A stretch of 64,000 bases of DNA. It comes from an uncultured Eubacteriales bacterium (lineage in GTDB: Bacteria; Bacillota; Clostridia; Peptostreptococcales; Anaerovoracaceae). Of the stretch, positions 1 through 6,911 are shown piece by piece. The notes beneath the pieces were generated by a model. The model was not told where the DNA came from. It worked only from the letters and a program-made list of their open reading frames with translations, and searched no databases. Where the stretch lies: positions 54,790 to 118,789 of the forward strand of contig UQXL01000002.1 of the NCBI GenBank assembly GCA_900545135.1. Reading direction: 5' to 3'. How positions within the stretch are numbered: position 1 is the stretch's first letter; the number at the start of each line of letters is the position of its first letter. The position numbers and the translations under genes were made by a program.

Positions 1-264
1 GCCTTCAGCGTATTCTACGCCTCTGGCGGTCTGTATCTTTTCAACATCCTCGTCTTCAAGGCCGAGGGTGGAAATGAGCTGAAAATCGAAGAACTGGTGC
101 TTATCGAGGTAGCGGTTGCCGGTTTCGGTTAAACGGTCTTTAACTCATTTAAGACCTGAAAAAAAGCCGACTCCAAGAGCGACTATGGCTAAAATAGCGA
201 GCCACCTGCCGAAACTGCCTTTTATTTCTCTCAGAGTTGATTTTATCATTGAGCTTTTCACCAT
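1..264 (-). pseudogene. FtsX-like ABC permease, N-terminal part, interrupted by an in-frame TGA (runs off window)
   Basis: Reading leftward from an ATG at 264-262, 39 codons encode a typical FtsX/MacB-type permease start: a basic segment (IKSTLREIKGSFGRW) then a membrane helix (LAILAIVALGVGFF). A TGA at 147-145 stops translation. The same frame then stays open for 48 codons to the window edge and reads like the periplasmic part of the family (DFQLISTLGLEDEDVEKI). The gene lies just downstream of its ATPase (16 bp gap), so the pair is an exporter for lipoprotein, peptide or drug substrates. TGA is an ordinary stop elsewhere here (mraY, the J-domain gene), so readthrough by a changed code is unlikely. 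This is a nonsense mutation, or a base error in the sequence. The rest of the gene is outside the window. Confidence 0.7.
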
Positions 265-279
265 CTGTACCTCGCGGAG

Positions 280-984
280 TTACCATTCGATCTGTTCGAT
301 AGGAACAGGGTTTTCGTTGATTTCAACCGAGTCTACGGTTCCGTTCTTTACATGTATTATCCTGTCGGCCATAGGAGCTATGGCCAGGTTATGGGTTATG
401 ATGATAACTGTCATTCCCGTCTGGCGCGCCGTGTTTGACAGCAGTTTGAGGATAGCTTTTCCCGTATTGTAGTCCAGCGCGCCGGTAGGTTCGTCGCACA
501 GGAGAAGTTTGGGATTTTTGGCCAGGGCTCTTGCTATGGCCACGCGCTGCTGCTCTCCGCCTGAAAGCTGAGAGGGGAAATTGTTGAGTCTGTTTGAGAG
601 TCCCACCTTGTCCAGGGCTTCGGCCGAATCCATGGGATTTTTACATATCTGCGTAGCTAAGGATACGTTCTCAAGGGCTGTAAGATTTTGCACAAGATTA
701 TAAAACTGAAATACGAATCCTATGTCGTATCTCCTGTAAGAAGTCAACTGTTTCTGGCTGTATTTGGATATTTCGTTTCCGTCCAGCCACACGCTGCCGG
801 ACGTCAGCGTGTCCATGCCTCCGAGGATATTGAGCAGAGTAGTCTTTCCTGCTCCGGAAGGCCCTACTATGACGCAGATTTCTCCCTTGTTGATTTCAAA
901 TGTGGCGTCTTTAAGCGCTTCGATGGCGATCTCGCCCATCATGTAGACTTTCTTTACATTTTCAAACTTTACAAAAGGTGCCAT
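280..984 (-). CDS. ABC transporter ATP-binding protein (MacB/LolD type)
   Basis: Cytoplasmic ATPase of an ABC exporter, about 234 aa, the normal length for the LolD/MacB family. Visible motifs: Walker A GPSGAGKTT, Q-loop in FVFQFYNL, signature LSGGEQQR, Walker B LLLCDEPTG and the switch histidine in IIITHN. An upstream ATG at 1002 would add six residues, but the ribosome-binding site AGAGGAGG lies inside that extension, 7 nt before the ATG at 984, so 984 is the start. The next gene downstream on the same strand is the FtsX-like permease it should power. That permease is interrupted, so the transporter may not be functional in this strain. Confidence 0.9.
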   Translation of the reverse strand: MAPFVKFENVKKVYMMGEIAIEALKDATFEINKGEICVIVGPSGAGKTTLLNILGGMDTLTSGSVWLDGNEISKYSQKQLTSYRRYDIGFVFQFYNLVQNLTALENVSLATQICKNPMDSAEALDKVGLSNRLNNFPSQLSGGEQQRVAIARALAKNPKLLLCDEPTGALDYNTGKAILKLLSNTARQTGMTVIIITHNLAIAPMADRIIHVKNGTVDSVEINENPVPIEQIEW

Positions 985-1033
985 AGTCTGCCTCCTCTGC
1001 ATGTTGTATATAATTATGATAAGTATAACACAT

Positions 1034-2218
1034 TTATTGTGACTGCAAAAGGATTAAACGGTGTTTCCAGGCTGAAAAAACTGCAAAAAAACTGCTAAGA
1101 AGCAATAAAATAGTCTGAAAGAGTACGAGAGATGAAGAAAATACCGGTTTTGCGGCGATACCTACCGGGAAAGCGGCCAGATATCCGACGAGGAGAAATA
1201 TGAGCATATCCGCGGTCTTTTTTATACAGCTTTCCGGCCCGAAGAGATAATATGACATGAGCGGACACACGGCGAGGGGAAAGGACAGCGACGTCCCGAA
1301 CAGCAGACATCCTAAATATGCAAGGACGAAGCTGCGGTTGTACAAAGAAAAACAGAGGACGCATGTCTCGGTGATGAAAATGCCGAACAGAGTGGCATTG
1401 AAAACGCCTTTTCTTTCTACAAAAAAAGCTGATATCACAGGGCCCGAAATGAATCCGAAGACCAGCAGGGTGAGGGGCAATGGGGAAATGAGGGGAAATA
1501 CTGTTTCACGTATTGGAAAAACTGTATCCTGGACCGAAAAAGCGGCTTCTTTAACGCCGGAGATGATTTCCCTTACTGATGGTACAATCGCTGCCGCAGA
1601 AGCGCCGCTGAACATCGCGAAGAGGTCTATGCTGAGAATTTTCTTCTTTGTCTTTTTGTCGGCGGGCGAAGCGGTTTTGCCGGCAGCCGGCGAATAAGAA
1701 TCACTTATCATAGATTCTTTTATGAGAAAGAGACTGATCAGCATCACCGTGAATAAAGCTGCAGGCAGCAGATGAAGATGATTTCTGAAAAGAAACCTCG
1801 CTGCGACAGCAGTAAAAATGGAAAAACTCCACACGAAAGCCAGCGGAAATACGATCTTGCTTTTTAAAGCGATGGTGGTCTGCGGAGGCAGAATCAGCCC
1901 CATACCTCCTGCAAACAACCCGATCAGCACAGCTCCCGCATATGAAAGCGGAAACCCTCCTTGCCAATAAACGCATAGATAACCGCCATAACAAGCGATG
2001 AGCGCCGAAAGAAAGGCGCAAGGGAAAAAGGGCAGACGGCAAAGCCATGATTTTACGATGAGCAGTCCGGGGATTGAAGAGATAAAAATTATGAAGAGAC
2101 AGTTCATGTTTCCCGGCAGCGTCAGAAGACTGAAACAGCTTCCCGTGAAGAGAGTGTAAGCTATGATTTCATTCGTTTTCAAACTGTGATTTCTCATGCT
2201 CAAACCATAATTTTTCAT
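1034..2218 (-). CDS. Polytopic membrane protein, MFS-like transporter
   Basis: A 394-residue, very hydrophobic protein with about ten to twelve predicted membrane segments, in the size range of major facilitator transporters. A basic loop (AAGKTASPADKKTKKK) lies near residue 180, where MFS proteins have their central cytoplasmic loop. I see no motif that identifies a substrate. The start is supported by GGAGG six nt before the ATG. It is followed within about 50 bp by the ABC ATPase on the same strand, so the two could be co-transcribed. The MFS assignment rests on topology only. Confidence 0.6.
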   Translation of the reverse strand: MKNYGLSMRNHSLKTNEIIAYTLFTGSCFSLLTLPGNMNCLFIIFISSIPGLLIVKSWLCRLPFFPCAFLSALIACYGGYLCVYWQGGFPLSYAGAVLIGLFAGGMGLILPPQTTIALKSKIVFPLAFVWSFSIFTAVAARFLFRNHLHLLPAALFTVMLISLFLIKESMISDSYSPAAGKTASPADKKTKKKILSIDLFAMFSGASAAAIVPSVREIISGVKEAAFSVQDTVFPIRETVFPLISPLPLTLLVFGFISGPVISAFFVERKGVFNATLFGIFITETCVLCFSLYNRSFVLAYLGCLLFGTSLSFPLAVCPLMSYYLFGPESCIKKTADMLIFLLVGYLAAFPVGIAAKPVFSSSLVLFQTILLLLSSFFAVFSAWKHRLILLQSQ

Positions 2219-2341
2219 GCTGACCTCCGGGCTTGAATATTTACATAGATATAGTATCTTTTACCTCAAATACTTTATACTTTACTTTTCCTACTAAAGT
2301 ATGGTAAAATAATTAACCAAAAGTTGGCAGGGGATGAGCTT

Positions 2342-2557
2342 ATGAAAGAGTTTTTAGAAGAGAAATTAAGCATAGCATTTGACGGAGTACTGCACGTTAA
2401 CGAAATTATCGCCATGGCTATTATTGTTGTCGTCATACTTCTTATCATCCTGATCATATGCGACAAGGCCAAGAAACGCAGAAACAGGGAAACCACCATA
2501 TTCCGCCACAGAAAGAACCGGTATAAAAGCCGGCTGGGGAAGAAGAATAAGTATTGA
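2342..2557 (+). CDS. Small single-span membrane protein of unknown function
   Basis: A 71-residue protein with a short acidic/amphipathic N-terminus, one hydrophobic helix (about residues 22-42, IIAMAIIVVVILLIILIIC) and a strongly basic tail of about 28 residues, giving a predicted N-out/C-in single-pass topology. The ATG at 2342 follows an AGGGGA site at good distance; a TTG 18 bp upstream is in frame but overlaps that site. It is divergent from the MFS-like gene, and a strong terminator lies about 80 bp downstream. I do not recognise the family. Confidence 0.55.
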   Translation: MKEFLEEKLSIAFDGVLHVNEIIAMAIIVVVILLIILIICDKAKKRRNRETTIFRHRKNRYKSRLGKKNKY

Positions 2558-2634
2558 GTTTTATTTCAGAATTTATATTCGTAAAAAATGAAAAAATTGA
2601 CCATAGGATCAAAAGCGAGATATGGCAAATGTAA

Positions 2635-2675
2635 ATAAAGCGGGCTGATTTTTTACATCAGTCCGCTTTATTTTC
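2635..2675. terminator. Bidirectional rho-independent terminator
   Basis: A 15-bp inverted repeat (2635-2649 with 2657-2671, one G-U pair) with A/T runs on both sides, placed between the plus-strand small membrane gene and the minus-strand AbrB/PIN pair, where it could end transcription from both directions. Confidence 0.85.
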
Positions 2676-2723
2676 AAAAATTAATATATTAAAAATTCTT
2701 TTCATTTCATCCACGTTTTGCTA

Positions 2724-2759
2724 TCAGATAAGGACATTGGTATCTATTAAAACCCTCAT
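2724..2759 (-). pseudogene. Remnant of a PIN-domain (VapC-type) toxin gene, 11 codons
   Basis: Five bp downstream of the AbrB-type antitoxin an ATG opens a frame reading MRVLIDTNVLI followed by TGA and TAG. This is the hallmark N-terminus of PIN-domain ribonucleases, including the first catalytic aspartate in the IDTN motif. Nothing after it resembles the rest of a PIN domain in any frame, and a terminator follows within 60 bp. The toxin body has therefore been deleted, leaving only its start. Confidence 0.7.
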
Positions 2760-2764
2760 GACTT

Positions 2765-3031
2765 TTATTCCTCATTTCGTAATTCTTCGACAAGCCTCAT
2801 CACATCATCTTCTGAAGTTAGCCCGGTGCGCTTTGCTTCTCCGGTCATTTCATGTTGGAGTATCTGCATGGCATAAACAGCAGAGTTGACGATGCGAACC
2901 GTTTTTCCTTCTACTACGAAAGTAACCCTATCGCCGCTTGCTACACCGAGTACATCTCGCACATCTTTAGGAATCGTGACTTGTCCTTTTGACATGACTT
3001 TTGCATTGTCTACAAATGCCTTTGTTAACAT
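2765..3031 (-). CDS. AbrB/MazE-type antitoxin (SpoVT-AbrB domain)
   Basis: An 88-residue DNA-binding antitoxin. The swapped-hairpin AbrB fold is visible as VMSKGQVTIPKDVRDVLGVASGDRVTFV at about residues 12-40, followed by an acidic tail that would bind the toxin. The start is the ATG at 3031, eight nt after AAAGGTGG; a GTG four codons upstream overlaps that site. Such genes normally pair with a downstream PIN-domain RNase. Here only the first 11 codons of the toxin remain, so the antitoxin is now solitary and may act only as a regulator of its own promoter or not at all. Confidence 0.85.
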   Translation of the reverse strand: MLTKAFVDNAKVMSKGQVTIPKDVRDVLGVASGDRVTFVVEGKTVRIVNSAVYAMQILQHEMTGEAKRTGLTSEDDVMRLVEELRNEE

Positions 3032-3391
3032 GGTTTTAACCACCTTTCCGGGAATATGGAAAATAGGAATTTCCCTACTTTTAGTATACGTGAAAAGGTC
3101 AAAAAATCAACGAGAAATACACGTATAATTATAAAGTGGATATATCTCTGCTTTTGTATGTACCGTGTTTTTACTTGTCTTTTTAATCCCTCACAGTAAG
3201 AAATTAGCCGCGCACCGGATGGAATTCACCGATGCGCGCTTATCGCGCCCCTGTGGGCGCATGGCCCCGCGGCCTGAGAATGATTATGGATTGATTTGAA
3301 GATATATATGGAATCATGATATGTACCCCGCTCCGGCGGGGTTTTGCTGTTTAGTATTTTTCCCGGTGCTTAAATCAGCTTCAGTTAAGGC
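3032..3391. other. Intergenic region with four GC-rich hairpins
   Basis: No gene is visible in these 360 bp. They hold the upstream region of the antitoxin and a cluster of inverted repeats: 3209-3238 (CGCGCA/TGCGCG arms with an inner CGG/CCG), 3245-3260 (GCGCCC/GGGCGC), 3263-3274 (GGCC/GGCC) and 3326-3341 (CCCCGC/GCGGGG). The last is followed by a T-rich stretch on the plus strand and looks like a terminator for rightward transcription, although both flanking genes are leftward. Confidence 0.55.
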
Positions 3392-4726
3392 TTAGAAGCT
3401 GTATCCGTTGGTGTCGCAGCACTGACAGGTTATTCCTGTTGAAGCGGAATTTCTCGCGCTGCCGTTTGAACCGCCTGAGCTGCAGGAACAGCCTCCGCCT
3501 GCGTTTCCTGAGCTGCAGGAACAATCACAGCCCGCAGGCTGACAGCTGTCATTTCCGCAGCCGCGGTTTGATCCGCATTGGCATTCGCGTGAGTTGCATG
3601 TTGGCTGACAGTCGCAGCAGTTCGGCTGGCATCGGTTGTCACTGCAGCCGCAGCTGTCGCTGCAGCAGTCACATTCACAGCTGTCGTCTGCAATCATGTT
3701 GAGAATATCGCCTATTCTGTTTGGCGTGCTGTGTCCGCAGCAGCATGCAGATTCATCGCTGAGACAGTTGCTTTCTATCGGATCGCAGGAGTTGCACTGC
3801 CCTAAATCGTCGCAAGGAAGGTTTATTTCCCTGGCATCAAGATTGAACAGAGACGGCCTTGTGACTCTCAGGCGAAGCTGAGGAGTGACCACCAGCGAAC
3901 CTGTCAGCGTGACTGCACCGTTGGCGGCGGCTGTAAGCGCAGGGTTCAGTATAGAAACGCATGCGTCGAAGTCCATCTGCAGTGAAGGCGATACGCTGTT
4001 GACCTGGCAAGGAATTTCCACTCCGCACAGAGCAAAAGCAGAATTGCCGGTTACGGAGATAGGGGTACCATCCACGTTGGTGTAGCATAATCTGAATTGA
4101 CAGGCGGAACCGCCTTCATAGATGGTGCCTTCAAGCACGATGGTAGCGTCCAGGCTCCAAGGGCCGGTAGCTGAAACCATTACGAAGTTGCCGGGGCATG
4201 CATTTGAACAGGCCGAAGTGCAGGCACATTTTGTTATTTCCGGCATGATGCCGCTGATGTCGCCTATATACTGTCCGCCCGATTCTTCTACTCCGGTGAT
4301 GGCGTGGCCGTCCACTGTGACGGCGAGATCGTCGGGAAGAGTGGCGCTGGTCAGGTCAAAGGAATGGGTTATAACATAAGCCTTAGTTACGTCAAAGGTC
4401 GTGGCGGTGGTTACGGTAATGTTGGAACAGTCATTGCATCCGCAGCAGCAGATGTTGCATATGCAGCAAGGGTCGCATCCGCATCCGCTTTGACATGTAT
4501 TCGCACAGCCGTTTGTTCGGCATGGCTGCAAGCTGCAGCACGGCTCACAGCTGCCTCCGCAGACGGACGAACCGATGCTTAGCTGCTGAGTGAAAGTCGT
4601 AGTTGAAGTAGTCAGCGACGACATTATAGGAGAAGCGTTTTCCTGTCCGTCGAAAAAAACTTTAGTCAGATAAACAAGATTGCCTCTCTGGTTTGCACAT
4701 GTGCAGTTATTTTGTAAACAATTCAT
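3392..4726 (-). CDS. Cysteine-rich protein with two Cys clusters flanking a beta-rich core
   Basis: A 444-residue protein containing 59 cysteines (about 13%). They fall mainly in two blocks: about residues 55-105 (pattern CDPCC-IC-NICCCGC) and about 325-440 (repeated DCC/SCGC/NCCDC groups ending in Gly/Ser-Cys runs). The middle (about 110-310) is cysteine-poor, rich in Thr, Val and Ala and reads like beta strands (AYVITHSFDLTSATLPDDL). There is no signal peptide or membrane segment. ATG 4726 is chosen because GAGAGG precedes it by 10 nt. The composition resembles spore-coat or metal-binding proteins, but I do not recognise a family. It is divergent from mraZ and followed by hairpins. Confidence 0.75.
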   Translation of the reverse strand: MNCLQNNCTCANQRGNLVYLTKVFFDGQENASPIMSSLTTSTTTFTQQLSIGSSVCGGSCEPCCSLQPCRTNGCANTCQSGCGCDPCCICNICCCGCNDCSNITVTTATTFDVTKAYVITHSFDLTSATLPDDLAVTVDGHAITGVEESGGQYIGDISGIMPEITKCACTSACSNACPGNFVMVSATGPWSLDATIVLEGTIYEGGSACQFRLCYTNVDGTPISVTGNSAFALCGVEIPCQVNSVSPSLQMDFDACVSILNPALTAAANGAVTLTGSLVVTPQLRLRVTRPSLFNLDAREINLPCDDLGQCNSCDPIESNCLSDESACCCGHSTPNRIGDILNMIADDSCECDCCSDSCGCSDNRCQPNCCDCQPTCNSRECQCGSNRGCGNDSCQPAGCDCSCSSGNAGGGCSCSSGGSNGSARNSASTGITCQCCDTNGYSF

Positions 4727-4816
4727 TTTTAACAATCCTCTCTTTAAATAAACTGAGATGTTATAATATATGCTTTCCTAATTTTGGTGGTGAAAAAAAG
4801 AAGAAAAATGGACAAA

Positions 4817-4852
4817 AAGTATTGATAAGTGTTTAAAAGTGGTGTATAGTGG
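4817..4852 (+). promoter_or_regulatory. Four 10-bp-phased MraZ-like operator boxes
   Basis: The hexamers AAGTAT, AAGTGT, AAGTGG and TAGTGG begin at 4817, 4827, 4837 and 4847, exactly one helical turn apart, and cover the -35 to -10 region of the mraZ promoter. MraZ is known to bind short GTG/TGGG-containing direct repeats with 10-bp spacing upstream of its own gene, so these are likely autoregulatory sites. Confidence 0.65.
4822..4850 (+). promoter_or_regulatory. SigA-type promoter of the dcw cluster
   Basis: TTGATA (4822-4827), a 17-bp spacer and TATAGT (4845-4850) lie about 60 bp before the mraZ start, facing the division and wall cluster. The elements are interleaved with the MraZ-like boxes. 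Confidence 0.75.
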
Positions 4853-4910
4853 TAGATAAGTAAGCTAAATTATCGTGGAGCAGTGGCTAAGAAGAGGAGA
4901 ACGTCAAATC

Positions 4911-5342
4911 ATGTTCATGGGAACTTCCAACAATTCCATAGATGAAAAGAACAGAATGATAGTTCCCTCCGGCCTGCGCAGCGGACTCGGCAGCCGCTGC
5001 ATTTTAACCAAAGGGCTTGATTGCTGCCTCTACATTTATACTACTGAAGCATGGGACCGCCAGATGGAGAAGATTTCAAAACTGCCGGAATCAGACCCTA
5101 AAGTCAGAGCTTTCATCAGGCATTTCTGCGCCAACGCTGCTGAATGTGAATTCGACAAGCAGGGCAGGATAGTGATTCCGCAGGAACTGAAGAATTACGC
5201 TAAAATTGAAAAGAAGCTGGTAACTATGGGAGCCATGTCGAAGATAGAAGTCTGGAGCAAAGAAGTATGGGATGCTCCTGACAATGAAAGCAAGATGAAT
5301 ACAGAAGATTTTGCCAACGCTTTAGCCGAATACAATTTCTAG
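4911..5342 (+). CDS. mraZ: Transcriptional regulator MraZ
   Basis: First gene of the dcw cluster, 143 aa, the usual MraZ length. It has two AbrB-like half domains: the N-terminal one reads MFMGTSNNSIDEKNRMIVPSGLR and the second has ECEFDKQGRIVIPQELKNYA at about residue 80. MraZ forms rings that bind repeated boxes upstream of its own gene and represses or tunes the cluster. The ATG at 4911 follows AGAGGAG and matches the family N-terminus; an ATG 36 bp upstream would add a non-family leader. rsmH follows after 16 bp. Confidence 0.95.
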   Translation: MFMGTSNNSIDEKNRMIVPSGLRSGLGSRCILTKGLDCCLYIYTTEAWDRQMEKISKLPESDPKVRAFIRHFCANAAECEFDKQGRIVIPQELKNYAKIEKKLVTMGAMSKIEVWSKEVWDAPDNESKMNTEDFANALAEYNF

Positions 5343-5358
5343 TGGGAGGGCCGCGGCA

Positions 5359-6294
5359 ATGGAATTCATACACCAACCCGTATTGTACAGCCAGTGCATG
5401 GAGGGACTCAATATAAAACCGGACGGCATATACGCAGACGGAACGCTGGGAGGCGGAGGCCACAGCGCAGGTATATGTGAAAGGCTGGGCGAAAACGGCA
5501 CCCTGATAGGAATAGACAGAGACCGGGACGCACTCAGCGCTGCGGAGAAACGCCTCAAGGAATATGGCTGCAAAAAATATTTCGTACAGAGCAATTACTC
5601 AGAAATCAAAGACGTGCTTAGGAGACTTAACGTAGAAAAGCTCGACGGAGCGCTGCTGGATCTGGGAGTTTCATCATTTCAGCTGGACAACCCTGAAAGG
5701 GGATTTTCATACATGAACCAGGCGCCTCTGGATATGAGGATGAGCCAGGACGATAAATTCACCGCCTACGACGTGGTGAACGAATACGGCAAAAAAGAAC
5801 TCGCCGGAATAATTTCAAAGTACGGTGAAGAGAGATGGGCCTCGCGGATAGCCGATTTCATAGTGAAAAAACGGCAGGACAAGCCCCTGGAAACTACTTT
5901 TGAGCTGGTAGATGTCATAAAGGCGGCTATACCGTCGTCGGCCAGAAGGACAGGCCCTCATCCGGCCAAGAGGACTTTTCAGGCCATAAGGATAGAGGTC
6001 AACGACGAACTCAATCAGCTGGAGAGAGCGATAGAAGAATTCTGCGACGTGCTCGCACCGGGAGGCAGGCTGTGCGTCATTACTTTCCATTCTCTTGAGG
6101 ACAGGATAGTAAAGGAAATCTTTGCAAGAAGAGCCAATCCGTGCACCTGTCCAAAGGAATTCCCCGTATGCGTGTGCGGAAAAAAAGCTGATATAAAGAA
6201 AATCACAGGAAAACCGGTTCAGCCTGATGAAAGAGAGACGGAAGATAACCCGAGGTCGAGGAGCGCTAAGCTGCGCGTGATACAGAAGATTTAA
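5359..6294 (+). CDS. rsmH: 16S rRNA (cytosine-1402 N4) methyltransferase RsmH
   Basis: A 311-residue SAM-dependent methyltransferase that modifies C1402 in the ribosomal P site. Family signatures include the start MEFIHQPVLYSQCMEGL, the SAM-binding loop GIYADGTLGGGGHSAGI (about 23-39), LDGALLDLGVSSFQLD (about 95-110), the ARRTGPHPAKRTFQAIRIEVN block and CVITFHSLEDRIVKEIF. The C-terminus carries a cysteine-rich loop (CTCPKEFPVCVCG). It sits second in the dcw cluster, its conserved place in Firmicutes, and is preceded by GGGAGG. Confidence 0.97.
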   Translation: MEFIHQPVLYSQCMEGLNIKPDGIYADGTLGGGGHSAGICERLGENGTLIGIDRDRDALSAAEKRLKEYGCKKYFVQSNYSEIKDVLRRLNVEKLDGALLDLGVSSFQLDNPERGFSYMNQAPLDMRMSQDDKFTAYDVVNEYGKKELAGIISKYGEERWASRIADFIVKKRQDKPLETTFELVDVIKAAIPSSARRTGPHPAKRTFQAIRIEVNDELNQLERAIEEFCDVLAPGGRLCVITFHSLEDRIVKEIFARRANPCTCPKEFPVCVCGKKADIKKITGKPVQPDERETEDNPRSRSAKLRVIQKI

Positions 6295-6332
6295 AAGGGG
6301 TCTTAAAATACGACATTATAAAGAGGAACAAA

Positions 6333-6794
6333 ATGGCTACAGCAAGAAGAGCTTATACAGCTGAATATCAATATGGCTTCACTCCTGAAGTACAGCCTGA
6401 AAGAGTCAGACGTACAAGACAGAGACCTGAAGTAAACGGACAGCAGGAACAGAGACAGGAGACGATCCTCACCCCCGCCGCTCTTCGCACACTCATAATC
6501 GCTGTAGTCCTGATAGGCGCAATGTTTATATGCATGGTGGTGGTCAACGCCCAGGCGGCCAAGTTTCAGTATTCCATCAACCAGCTGAGAAGCCAGAACA
6601 CTTTGCTGGAAAACGAGATAGGAAGCCTTAACATAAAGATAGAGAGGGAGACAGGAATACAAAACCTGGAGAAGTACGCTACGGAAAAGCTGAACATGTT
6701 TTATCCGCAGGGAGAACAGTGTGTGCACGTCTCCACACTCAGCACATCTGAAAGCAGCCTAGCTGAACTGATCAAACAAAAGGCGTATGAATAA
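6333..6794 (+). CDS. ftsL: Cell division protein FtsL-like
   Basis: A 153-residue bitopic protein: a cytoplasmic N-terminus of about 50 mostly charged residues, one membrane helix (about 50-70, LRTLIIAVVLIGAMFICMVVV) and an extracytoplasmic coiled coil with heptad character (KFQYSINQLRSQNTLLENEIGSLNIKIERE). Sequence conservation in FtsL is low, so the call relies on this architecture and on the place between rsmH and the transpeptidase. It would form the septal complex with DivIB and a DivIC homologue. GAGG precedes the ATG. Confidence 0.85.
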   Translation: MATARRAYTAEYQYGFTPEVQPERVRRTRQRPEVNGQQEQRQETILTPAALRTLIIAVVLIGAMFICMVVVNAQAAKFQYSINQLRSQNTLLENEIGSLNIKIERETGIQNLEKYATEKLNMFYPQGEQCVHVSTLSTSESSLAELIKQKAYE

Positions 6795-6911
6795 ATCCGC
6801 TCAGACGGCAGTATAGATAGTAAGAGATAATTTCATAGAAAAGCAAGCCAGATAACTTAATAGGGAGAACAGTATCTGGCTTTATGTATTTTAACGGGGA
6901 GTTTTGGAAAC

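Noticed and set aside
145..147. TGA read as an amino acid in the permease
   Set aside because: Well-supported genes (mraY, the J-domain gene) end in TGA and no selenocysteine context is visible.
1257..1697. Plus-strand frame opposite the MFS-like gene
   Set aside because: Composition without any domain, no ribosome-binding site, fully covered by a supported gene on the other strand.
2275..2499. Minus-strand frame opposite the small membrane gene
   Set aside because: It mirrors the hydrophobic codons of the plus-strand gene and has no ribosome-binding site.
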